Below are positions 13,001-25,000 of a stretch of DNA of 64,000 bases, piece after piece. Each line of letters opens with the position of its first letter. The stretch's first letter is position 1. Under the pieces are notes generated by a model. It saw only the letters and a program-made list of their open reading frames with translations, was not told the DNA's origin and did not search any database. Source of the stretch: Holothuria scabra (Eukaryota > Echinodermata > Holothuroidea > Aspidochirotida > Holothuriidae); the NCBI GenBank assembly GCA_037179385.1, contig CM074194.1:5163001-5227000 (forward strand), given 5' to 3'. A program made the translations under genes and the position numbers.

Positions 13001-16000
13001 GTTTTTTTCCCTAAGTATCTTTCTCAGCCAAGGCTACTTTAAGTGCCATCACTTCCCATCTGGGCTCTTGTGCTTCATCATAAGGCTTTGGTTTTGGGGG
13101 ACTGACGTTTCTGTGGTTGCTGAGGGTTTGGTAGTTCAGGCACTACAGTGGTATCTTTGGAAGCCTGAACAGTGTACACTAAGTTGTCTCTCCAGCTCTT
13201 GCTTTGCTTATTTTTTCCAGGATTTCCTTACTAGTTACTTCATCCTTCTGAGTAATTTGCTGTACCTCCCATCTCAGATGATCATTGTTCATTCCTGTGT
13301 TGATGGCATGAGTAAACAGGGCCTGCGCCTGTTGATCTCCATAGATACAGCTGTAACAGATGCACCCTCCCCTTGAGGTGCAAATAAGATTTTCTGTTGC
13401 AGGTCCAGCACCCTCAACAAGAAACCCTGTGGGGTTTTCTTTGGTCTTTGTGCCAGTGTGGTCCAATGCACATACAACTCTGTGGCATCCTTTTCTTGGT
13501 AATGTACACGTAGGATTCTCCTTAGTTGAGGCAGTTTAAGTTCTTTCTTACCTCCAAGGTAATCTCTTAGGGGCAGACCTGGGGACACAGCACTGATCAC
13601 AGCTGAGACAAAGTTCAGACTCTTTGTAACCTTTCTCCTTTCCCCTCTTAATCTGTCCAATGAGCCTGCTAAACATTTAAGAATCCATCTGCCCTCTCTA
13701 GGCAACTTTCCCATGAATGTTAAATTCCTTGTTATTGACTATATACAGATTGCTAACTCTGGACTGAAGAATCAGCTCGACTGGTCTATTATTGAAGTTT
13801 TTGTTCCAACTCCTTTCTCTTAGCCTGATATTCACACTCAAGAGTATGCAATCTCTGTTCATGTACGCTGCTGGGCCTCCATGCTGTACTGCTCCCTTCT
13901 GCAACCCTATCAGGGTGGTACGTACCTCCAAAATTTGTCGCCCATAAAGTTTCATAGGCTCGGCATGCTCTGGGTCAGTTACCTTTAGCGCTGCAGAGAA
14001 GAGACAAACTTTGCATGAGGTAAACAACTAAATTAGCAGATAGACAAACATTTGAATTGCTCATTTATAAACAGTGCCACCAAGAAAAGAATGTTCTTAA
14101 AGGGGTTGGCTTTTCTTCTGCGAAACATGCATTTTGTAGTTAATTCAGGCAACTGCAAAAAACCTATTCTGGATTTTTATTTCTCAGTATTGTAATTATA
14201 TTGTATTGCTCTTTGCAGTAAATTCTACCAAATCCAAATGACCCAGTCTGTATTTTTTTGTGACTCAGTATTTTAATTCATTTGTAGGTTTTTTAATCAT
14301 TTGATAAGAAGTTTTTCATAAATTTGTTAAATTCATAGTATAATGTTCTGTTTATTTACAAGCAGGTGACATCTGAGCTGGTTGACAAAACATTTTCATT
14401 ATGAGTGTGTGTACAGGTTTTCTCTTTTCAATGGAAAAGTATATTAATACTTCTAAATGTACTTCGATCACAAATTCAGTTGCTAATTTCAGTCTGGTTT
14501 ATATCCTTTTACATGGTATGTGCCTGTGGAAATTGCATATAGCACTTGTCAGTACAGCTAAATGAGAATTGAAAAATTCCATCAGTATCTATTTGATGTT
14601 AAAATTTTTACAAGTCATTTTACATTGTTTTTGCAATCCTCAAGACAACTTGAGTTTGTACTTATGTAAATTTGCGATGTGGAAAATGGAAATCATATAC
14701 TGTAGGAGTATAGTGAGTGATATATTTCCCATTGTTTGTTAAACCTTCATTTTGTTTTACCTTTATTTGTTAAACATTTGTATGCTGATACATTCATTTA
14801 TTGAAACCTTCATCAGTGTAACCTTCATTAATTCAACCTTCACTGGTTTTAAAATAATCATTTGTTTGACTATTACAGTATTCTAAGGGGATATGTAATT
14901 ACGTTGGCAAACCATGTGTGGTTTATTGGGAGTACCTGTATATCTGTTGAATATTTTGAAAATGTTAACATTGAACACAAAATTACAAATTGACATTTAA
15001 TGAATAAAAGATCATCAAGAATATATGCTATAAACCCTGGAGATGGCTATGGTACACTCCATATCACAAATTAATTTCTAAATTAGAAATCTGAGAGGTT
15101 GTCAAACTTTGAATTTGACTTATTCATTGTGAGCAGTGGAAGATAGTAAATCATGTGAATTAAGGATTCTTTTATCAGGTGATTCTAATATTTCCTATTC
15201 CCAGGTAAAATTGGTTTCATGGAAACATACACAAGCTTTCATATGGGAAATTTATGTTACAAAATTTCATGAAGGTGTCCTTTTTCTCGAAGTTGAATAG
15301 ATATAATTTGGTGATACCTAACTTTATTTGGGGTTTACGTTTAAATGCTATGGTCTCCTTTCTCCAAGTTAAAAAAAAAACTTGTTTTTGGTGTAACATT
15401 TTCATCAAATTTATCCACTTCAGCAAACTAATTTGACTGAATATTGATTTTAAAGCCTCATTCTGTTAACTGCTTAACTCTGTTAACTCCTGTACATATT
15501 GCTTTTACAGTCAATCTTTCCTTGGTACATGTAAGATTTATCCAATTACTTAGTAAGATGAGATTTACCAAGAATCCAACATGAGTGCATTATATTCGTC
15601 AATAAGATAAAAAGTTGTTAAGTTATGATTAAAGTTCAAGTATGGCTTCTGATATTGCTCCAATTTAGTGTAAGTCCTTTCTTTTAGTCAATTCTCGCCA
15701 CCTGCAAGAAATTCTGTGGGCATATCCTTCAACCTTTAGCCAACAGGGGGCAAGATAGATCTATCCCATTATTGTAATTCTGTAATGTAAAAATGCATTG
15801 TAATGCATTACATGAAATAGCCCGTACCAAAACTGACCATTACTAAACAGTCTAAAACCCGACTTTTGGGCATCTAAGTCAGATTTTTACTTAATGTTCA
15901 CTCCTACAGTTAATAGCCATTCCAACCCTAAAATCAATAAAAATATGATAAAACCCTTTGAATATTAAAGTGGCTATAAACTGAGGATGTTAACATCAAG

Positions 16001-19000
16001 TAAAAACCTGACTTATCACCCAAAAGTCAGGTTTTAAACCATTAAGTGGGAGGCAGTTTTATTAATGGCTATTTCACATTTTAATATTTGGTAAATTAAT
16101 GTGAAATTTGCTTTGAAATACTTTATTATGAAGTTTGCATTTTAATGTTGTGCTCTGAAATTTGCATTGCTTTTTAATGTTACTAGGTTGAATAGCAACT
16201 GAATTCATCACAAGTCTTTATTTGTTTTTAGGACACCTGTGCATGCTGATGTCATATTTGTCCATGGTTTAATGGGCGGAGCATTCTACACTTGGAGGCA
16301 GGGTCAGGAAGATCAAGACAAAGAGAAGATTGTTTCCTTGACAACAGATGGGACCTTGGTAACTCCTATGAATGATGAACAGCAGCTTAGTAAACAACCC
16401 ACCTCTAAGTTTACAGATTGCTGGCCAAAGGTAGGAGATCTTTTAGTTTTAGAAATAAAAGGTTTTAACATTCATGAAAATGCTTTATAAAAATTAATTA
16501 CCTTCAAGCAACTACCAAGTAATTTCATGAAATTTATGTTAATTAGATGGAGTTTCATGGCTCAGCTTCTAACCAATTGGTTTAGGTCAGGCCCACCTCA
16601 GCTTTTTTTCCAGTTGTGGCTCACTGGCTTGTAAGGAAAAGTTGACCGAAGATTGTTTGATATATGGATTTGTATCAAACTTCTTTGAGATAAACTCAAG
16701 GATAGTTGATTAAATTTGAACCAACAAGGCATTCACTCAAATATTTGATCTGTCAGTTTCAGAAATAAAAGAAGTATTTTCATTGTCATAAGTGGTGAGG
16801 ATGGTGATACTGGTTAGTTGGAAACTTATTTCAACAGAGATAAAAAAATCTGGGCCAAGATTCATAAAAGCCTCCTGAGCTATCAGCCAACTAGACCTTA
16901 GCAGGCTGCTAGGTGGCTAGTTGCCTGCTCCATAGTTTACTGCTATTTTCAAATTCATAAAACCTTGCTAAGAAAATTCCTAGATGGTTGTCAATTAGGA
17001 GTTTAATTATTAATTAATTAGCAGTCCCAAACAACAAATCACATCACTTTCATTAGGGAGGACTGATGATGTGCTGCTTTGTATGGATAGCCAAAAGGGG
17101 CATGACAGTACAGTGTCCATTCAGATAATATGCAATCTTTCCAGGGATTCTGATGCCTTTAAGTATACTTTTCAGTGTTACTGCATCCTAGAAATATATT
17201 TCCTTATCCAAAATCAAGTTATTATCATTTTTCTGATGTCTCGAAATGCATCAAACTTCTTTCAAAGTCAAATCATTTCAGACAGCAAAATATGTGTGAC
17301 CCTTCTTGCACACAGGATCTGCCAAAAGGTTCAAGCAATATAACACCTTCAAATGATAAAACACCTTGAAGTGCCATTGATGCATTAAAGGGGACTTGTA
17401 TTTTAAGTAGGGCTCTGAATTATTTTGGTATCAATGAGTTTAATGGATTCTGCATGTTTGACAAAAGGGAAATAGATTAAATCACTCTGTCCAAATTTTT
17501 TGCAAAATATTCAAACAGTCCATTTGAACAGTGAGGACAAATAACCAATTCTCATTGCAAAAATTCTGTCAAAGTTTGCTCAGTTTCCTCGGAAAATAAC
17601 AACAAAAAATATTAAACGTGATTATGATGGATTGCAGTCTTTATTCCATTTCATCATCCCTGTGAAAGCAAAAGCCAATAAGAGTGTTCTAAGATATGAA
17701 TATTCAATACACTTACACTTAGAATAGAACCTGCACTGCATCAAACTGGAATTGCTTATACCAGTGGCAGATCCATGACTTGCCAGAAGGGGAACCAGAT
17801 CCATTTGTAGCAGAATAGAAAAAATACAGAGAGGTTTGAGTGCCAGCTGGACTATCTAAGTGGAGTACCACTCTGGTAGGACCGTAGGGTGAGTTATAAG
17901 CCCCCTCCTCCCCGAGGGTTGGAGACAACCAATCCAAAATGAGAAAATATGAGAAGCGATGCCATTGTTCTTGGGGTTTTTTTGCCACGTGTAATAAGTA
18001 AATCAGAATGTTACATTTTGGAACCAGTCCCTAAGCTGAAAAGAAATGTCACTGAAGTCTTATTATGTCTGAGGTGTTCAAAGCTGTATTCAAAATTTTT
18101 TCACTAGTTTTAAGTCTGCGTATGTTGCCGTAGGAAGGTTTAGAAATGGAAAGATATATTAAAGCATTTCATTTTAGGGGAGGGTTAGGGCAAAGCCCCT
18201 CAGACAGCAAAAAAATGGCATTCCCTGGGCTTGTAAGGGTATGGACTAAGGACACAGAATGTCTAACCAAGTCATTATTTTGAGCTTTCATTCTGCAATG
18301 AAATGTTTAAACCAATTGAAAAGAATGAAAAAAGTGCAAAAATGATTAGGAATTGGCCAATCAAAGAGCGTGGGTTCACCATATTGGTGTGGACAAGGGA
18401 TAAAATCAAGAGATATATATATCATTAAGCAAATACGACATATCAAATAGGCCTATTTCGGCTGGAATTAGGCCTTATATTTTTATGAAGTACAAAACAA
18501 TTCAACCTTTTTTTTGGAAAGGTGGGACCGTGCCCCTGGAACCTCCCTAAATCTCCACCTGAATATGTTTGAGGTGATACCATGACACTACTTGCCTTGT
18601 TACCCAAACGTCTATGTTCTATTTTACATGACCTTCATTGACTCATATGTGAAAATATATCTTATTCTAAATTCCACCTGAGCATGGATACTCCCAAGGT
18701 TGTAGCAATTAGCAACATAAATGCCAGTATCCATGTGGGTGATTCAAATTCTTCAAGCAGGAATTAGTATCATATTGATTTGTGAAATGCCAGACTTGAA
18801 CTGCTGTTTCAAACTTCAAATTAAAGGAGCTTACAGAGTTGATATTGATAATTTAATGAAAGTTTTTAACGATATTTTCACATGAAAAGGCTTAAAGTTA
18901 GCTTGGTTAGTCAAGTTTCACATCCAATAATGCTCACTGAAAAAGTTAAAATTTTCAATTTTGTTGTTTCCTGACTTGTAACAATTTTGTGCATAATTTG

Positions 19001-22000
19001 AAAAGTGTCTGGTCACAATTTTTTGAAAACCAAATTGAACCATTCATTACTCACTCATGAAACAACTGTTTTTATGTAGGATGTGGAGATGTCTTAGTTT
19101 GACCATTTGTCATAGGTATGCGAAGAAAACTTAACAGCTTTTGAGATATTAAAGGAGTACAACAGTGTGATGAAATGGTAAAAATTGAAATCCTCAAAAT
19201 AAAGGTTTTGTTGCACTATTGAGAGGTGGGAGCAAAAACTCATTTTTCCTACCATCACATTTTAAGTAACTTGATAACTAGTAGAATATGTAAACAAAGA
19301 CAGTCCTATCTATGTACGTATCCAAATTATTTTCAAGAAAATTAAGCTCTTGAAACTCTTGAGTTATTTCTTTTGTTGTACTTCACATGCCAATTTTTCG
19401 AGTGTTACATCATAGTTTTTGACCTAGAAATTTCTTTTATAGTAAAAATACCAACTAAAAAGATTTAATATCATGAGGACAGACAAAACACCAAATTTTA
19501 TACCAAATTGCTGATTAAATTTTGCTGCCTTTGTGTGCCTATAAGTTTCCATTTGTCATTAACCATTCTGTCTGTATGTTGCATTTAAGAATGGAGACAA
19601 AGGATTTGCGTCAGTCGCATCTGCAAAGTTCTTCTTTGCATAAGAAATTTACATCTAAAGTCATATTTATAGGTGAAAAAAGAGAACAAAATAAGACTTA
19701 AGTTAGAAGCACCCAAGATCACCTCTAAAGTTAGCATACAACTTACTGTAGGGTAATAGTCAACTAAGCTCAGCAGCATTCTATGAATAATATGAAGTAT
19801 CCAATGAGTCTTAGTTGTCAGCTTAGGCATAAAATAAGTTGCCAACTAGTCTTTGCAGGATTTTATGAATATCAGCCCTGCACTCTAGAACAGTTCTGTA
19901 AACGTTACCCATGGATGGGTCCGAACGTCACCACATAAATAGTTACAGTAGATAAATAACTACCCCATGTGGTTGGATAAATGGATAGCTACCCAAGATT
20001 GGTCAAAGAGAAACCATGAATGTGAATAAACCCTGAGAAAAGGGTAATTTTTAACCAACTAGGACAGTTTGTTACCAACAATTTAGGTGGTGGCATGTGG
20101 ACCTAACCATGGGTACAAGTTTACTCAACTTTTTTAGAGTGTAGAAATAAAAGCATTAGTGTGTGAAAGTAACAAACCTATGTTACAATTATATTTATCA
20201 CAATGCACTTCATTTTACTGTTTTTATGCTACAAGTGTATTGGAAAGTAAGAAATTCTTAGTATGGGATGGGCATATATTTTGGAATACTTTCCACAATC
20301 CTGTGTTTTTTTTTTTTTCAAACAATGGCTTGCAACAAATTGTCTCTCACTATGAGAGTACCAGATATGGCTAAAAAATGCACTTTAAAAGGATGGAGAA
20401 AAGTTTCCCACTCCTTTCATGCGTCATTTTCACCAGGTACAGGGAATCTTCTTATGTAAATATGAAAAAAAACCACTGTCATTTCATAAAAGAAAATCAC
20501 ATTTTCAATAAGACAATAACGGGTTGCGGTTTTTAGGCTATAATAACTAAATCGCCAGATGTTGCTTTTGTGAAACAAAGCAGCATGTTTTTATAATTCC
20601 ATTTTGTTGTGTTTTCTTTGTCTGTTCATTAAGCCTTGAAAATATTTCTCGTTGTCTTACATAATTGGAAGTCAGTGGAATTAATGGGTTTTCATTTCAA
20701 GGCCTTGCTACATTCATTTCCTTGTGACTAATTTGGTTAAAGTTAGCAAGTCTGCAGAATATGGCCTTGTATATATTTGTGTAGGAAAGCAATTGACTGC
20801 TAAGCTGTATGGTTTGAACATATAAATGGACATGGGATTAATGATAGCCAAAGGGTTTCCCAAATGTCAATGAAGTGCTCATCGAATTATTTTTAGTAAT
20901 CCCCTAAACCAAAAGATGTAAACACAACTAGACTTATTTTTTTTTTTTTTTTGTATTTGCTTTGCAGAGTTGGCTTGCCAAAGACTGCCCCAACATCAGG
21001 ATTCTGACCATAACATATGACACTCAACTAACTGAATGGACATCGAAGTGTCCATTTGAAAGTGAAAAGTGAGTATATGACATCCAGAGTTCAAGTTAGA
21101 CTGGCCATGTGTACTTGCAAACCTTAAACAGGGTTCCTGTGGCCTGGAAAAGTCATCAAATTTCATTATCATTTTCCAGGCCTGGAAAAGTCATGGAATA
21201 CTGTAAAAATGACAAAGTCATTGAAAAGTCATGAAATTTTATTTTTCTTAAGGTGCAGGAACCCTGCTTACATTTTCTATTCTTAGAGCTTTCATCAAGA
21301 GGGGAGCATGAAGCCCATAGGGATTTATCTTTGTGTGCAAGCAAACATATTTTTTAACTTTGGGCAACAACTTTGTGCATTGGTTCAAATCCCGATCAAT
21401 GTACATGAGTTTTTCTCTGGATATTCCTGCTTTTCTCCCACTTGGCATAGGCTTGGCACTAGAATCTGTCGGTTGCCCAGCTGACAAGCTCGGTTGTGCA
21501 CTGGGCTGAAACACCTTTTGGGTGGTCCAGTTCAGGGAATAATTTATTCAGTATCGCATCACAATTTGCAACACAAACAGGCCAAGTTGCTACACAAATG
21601 AAAATTTTTTGTGTGCATAACCTTTGCATTTTCACAAACAATGTGTGAAAAACCTCAAAAATCTTCAAAACTGCTATGCAAAATTTGAATGCTAAACTAT
21701 TCCCTGCAGTTAATGGGCCAACCTTGCCTTTTGTATTATTTCATACCATCCAGGTGAGGTTTCAATCTGTCAGTACAGATGTGATCAGTGTGGCATTGAG
21801 AAGGTGCTTAGAGCACCTAGCTACCAATTTTTTTTATTCCAACACTGGTGTCTGCATAAATATGATTATTTGTTTTACTCACTCTTTACACATAACCAGG
21901 TAATTCTCATAAGTACATTATAGTTTATACTAAACAGTGCATGGATAACCATTTGTAGAAGTTATTGTAACATGCTACTAGCATGGTAGCACAAGGAACA

Positions 22001-25000
22001 TATGAAAGCCTTATCATTAACAATAACCCTATGAAATAAGAATAAACTCAGTTTGAATGGATTCAAACCAAGAATAATGGCAGTCATGGTATCAAGTTTG
22101 CACTCTTTATTATGGCACCATAGGGAGGAGGGACTCAAGACCTGCTGTCCTGAATTTTATATTTTCCTATTAATGACTCAACTACATCCTACTATTGACA
22201 GTAAATTTAGCATTAGATGAGAAATTGTAGCATACATCTTCAACTATTTTACTGTTTCAGAGTAAAGTGGGATTTTCATCCAAGAGCAATTAACACTTAT
22301 ACCCATCTAAACCAGGCTACAAAAAAACAAACTCTATCTAAATTGTTGAGTTGATTGCCAGACGAGGTCAAGTTATAATTGCTAAACGCATATTCTGATA
22401 GCTTGGTCTTTGGTTTTGTCTGTAAGAAAGAAATATTCCAGACAATATATTTGAAACCTGTAGCAATATTTTTCCAAACTCGATGTATCTCATTTTAAGG
22501 ATTGATTAATTTTGACAAAAAATGCCTCCACTAGCATCTCAACAAGGTAACAGGATGTTTGTGTGCGAAGTTTTTTTTTTTTTCCTGTGTAATTGAATGT
22601 CCTGTTTGTCCTTGAAATCATAAATAAATTGATTGCAATCTCAAATTGAATGTGGGCAATGACACCACAGGATTCCCACAATACAATTTATCTGAAGAAA
22701 AAACTGCAATTCTTTGAAAATAAGTATCTTTTGAACACTACAGATATACTATAAAGATGCAGTTTTCACCTCATTAAAAAAAAGGGGAAACTTTTCTTTA
22801 CATTTTGATTCCAATGAACTTTGTCTCAAGAATATACCTTGTAAGCCAATTTCCTCTCACACATTTTTGGTTGCATGGTGGCATATAAAAGGTAGTGTGA
22901 CATGTCAGCAAAATGAACTCACTTCACTCGATAGGGAAGAGAGTGAACTTTTTTATGGGAAAATCCGTTGGAATTTTTTCAGTATGTTTTACCGTTCTCA
23001 AGATATACCTGTTCAAAGTTTGAACATTTCTAAAGCAAGTTGTTGTTATATATATATCAGGTCGAAATGCTGCGGAGCACTGTTGAAATGTGTAGGTCGA
23101 AAAGAGGTAGTAAAAAGTGCTTAAAAGTTTGTGGCAAACTCCACGACGTTTGGGGTATAAACCCTTCATCAGGTGGCAAAAACCAAACTGAACAAACAAC
23201 AGTAACAATTGGACACGACAAACATCAAATCCGAAGCGAACACTGTAAAAACAGAACCGGACAAAAGTGACTGTCAGAAACATGAGTGCGAAGGATGAAA
23301 CACAAATCAAAAAAAAAAAAAAAAAAAAGGAGCGTCCTGGATGAAAAAGTGCACGTGCAAATCAAACATGGTCGGAAACAAAAAAAGAGAAAAAAAAAAA
23401 AAAAAATTTAGACAAAAACTAGGTCCGGAAAAAATATATTTACGCCTACACAGTAAAAAACGAGCATGAATGGGTAAGTGTAAAAGGAGTAAAAACTGGC
23501 TCAAAAAAGGGGTGAATATTACAAATGGGCAATTCTATCGTTAAGGCGGTGTGGAGCGAGAGTACCTAGCCTCATGATCAGTCGGTTTTCAGCACTAAGG
23601 CGGTCACGATCGGAGCCTCGGCACATTACAGCTGCCGTAATGGTTAAATGCTGTATAGAACAAGGTGAAGGGGGATTAAAATGTGCAGCCACCGGGTATC
23701 CATGGAGAATCTGTTTGATGGACCTAAGGTGCTCAGTGACTGGATCCGCGAGGCGGCGCTTGGTCTCTCCCACATATGAGTTACATCTCCCACAAGCTAA
23801 AATATTAACTACATTAGAGGAAATGCAGAAGATTCTTTGTTTGACAATGAAGCTGTTGCCGTTGGGGCCTGAAATGTTGACAAGGTGTTTGCCAACAACT
23901 GGGCATGTATTACACCTCGGACAGTTACATGGGAAGGTACTTCTTTGAAAGAAGTTTGTGGGTGGGGAGCCCGAACTAAATGGTTGGCTAAATTTTTCTC
24001 ATCTCTAAAAGCAGTGATGGGGGGTTCAGAGAAAACATCACGGGTTGAGGGGTCTTGTCGGAGCAATTCTACGTTTTTGTAGATAGCGCGTAAAATAGGA
24101 CAGACCGAAGGGTGATATGAAATAATTAAAGGAATACGTAGATTGGTACCAGTTTTGTTTTTTTCTCCAAGGCTTCCTCTCAGCTGTTTCCTTGAATTCT
24201 GGGTAGGGCATTAGAGAGGATTTTGGCAGGGTACTGGCGTTTTTCAAAAAAGGACAAAATTTCTTCAGAGGCAGTGGAGAAGTCAGAATCCTCCAAACAA
24301 ATTCGTCTTTCTCTCAAGAGCTGGGAATAAGGGATAGATTAAGTGCAAGATTTGGGGTGGTTGGAAGGGTACAAAAAGTGGTTATGTGAGTCAGTTGGCT
24401 TAAAGTGTAGGTTAGTGGTAATTGTATGGTTGTTGATGGACAGTTTAAGGTCGAGAAAAACAACAGATGAGTCTGAGATACAATGGTTAAATTTCAAAAA
24501 GGGGCAAAAGGAATTAACAAAGTCAATAAAGGTTTCTAAATCACGACGGGATCCAGTGGCAACTCCTACAATATCATCAATATACCTTTTGTAAAGTATA
24601 GGTCGGGGCCCGGTATACTGAGAAAAAAGTTGTTCTTCAAAGTGACCCATGGTCAAACAGGCAACAGAAGGACCCATTTTGGTTCCCATGGCCACTCCTT
24701 TAACTTAACAGAAAAAACGCCTATTAAACTGAAAACAATTTTGTGGAGAACAAGTTCCGTTAAACGTAGGAAAGTGTCAGTCGGTATCAGGGGATCACGC
24801 CGTTTGTTTAGGTAGTAACGGATAGCTGTTAAGGCAGCATTATATATATATATATATGTAATGATGCGGAATGTTGCAAAGTGTTGACCCTTTTTTTGTT
24901 AACCCTGTATTAATTATCTTTTAATTACTCAACAGGCAATTTATGGTTTGGGAATTGATACTAAATTTTCAAGGAAACAATTCCAACTCTCAAGACAAAC

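Larger units (their letters stand above)
9463..16231. other. SERAC1 intron hosting a Ty3/gypsy-type remnant
   Basis: The intron contains a repeat related to 13955-14125 at 9745-9920, a long-inverted-repeat element at about 10300-10870, the antisense retroelement remnant at 11038-14030 and a fold-back element at 15811-16078. The 14130-15800 stretch is AT-rich with nothing recognised. Confidence 0.75.
16431..20967. other. SERAC1 intron
   Basis: The intron holds a SINE fragment (16545-16645) and a terminal-inverted-repeat MITE (19881-20141). Two related patches at 16853-17000 and 19735-19880 both contain ATTCATAAAA-type and AGTTGGC-type motifs and may be decayed MITEs. The rest is unassigned. 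Confidence 0.6.

Noticed and set aside
16853..19880. A single 3-kb DNA transposon bounded by ATTCATAAAA-type inverted repeats
   Set aside because: The end patches are only loosely alike, the inner copy at 19740 has its own internal inversions, and no target duplication was found.
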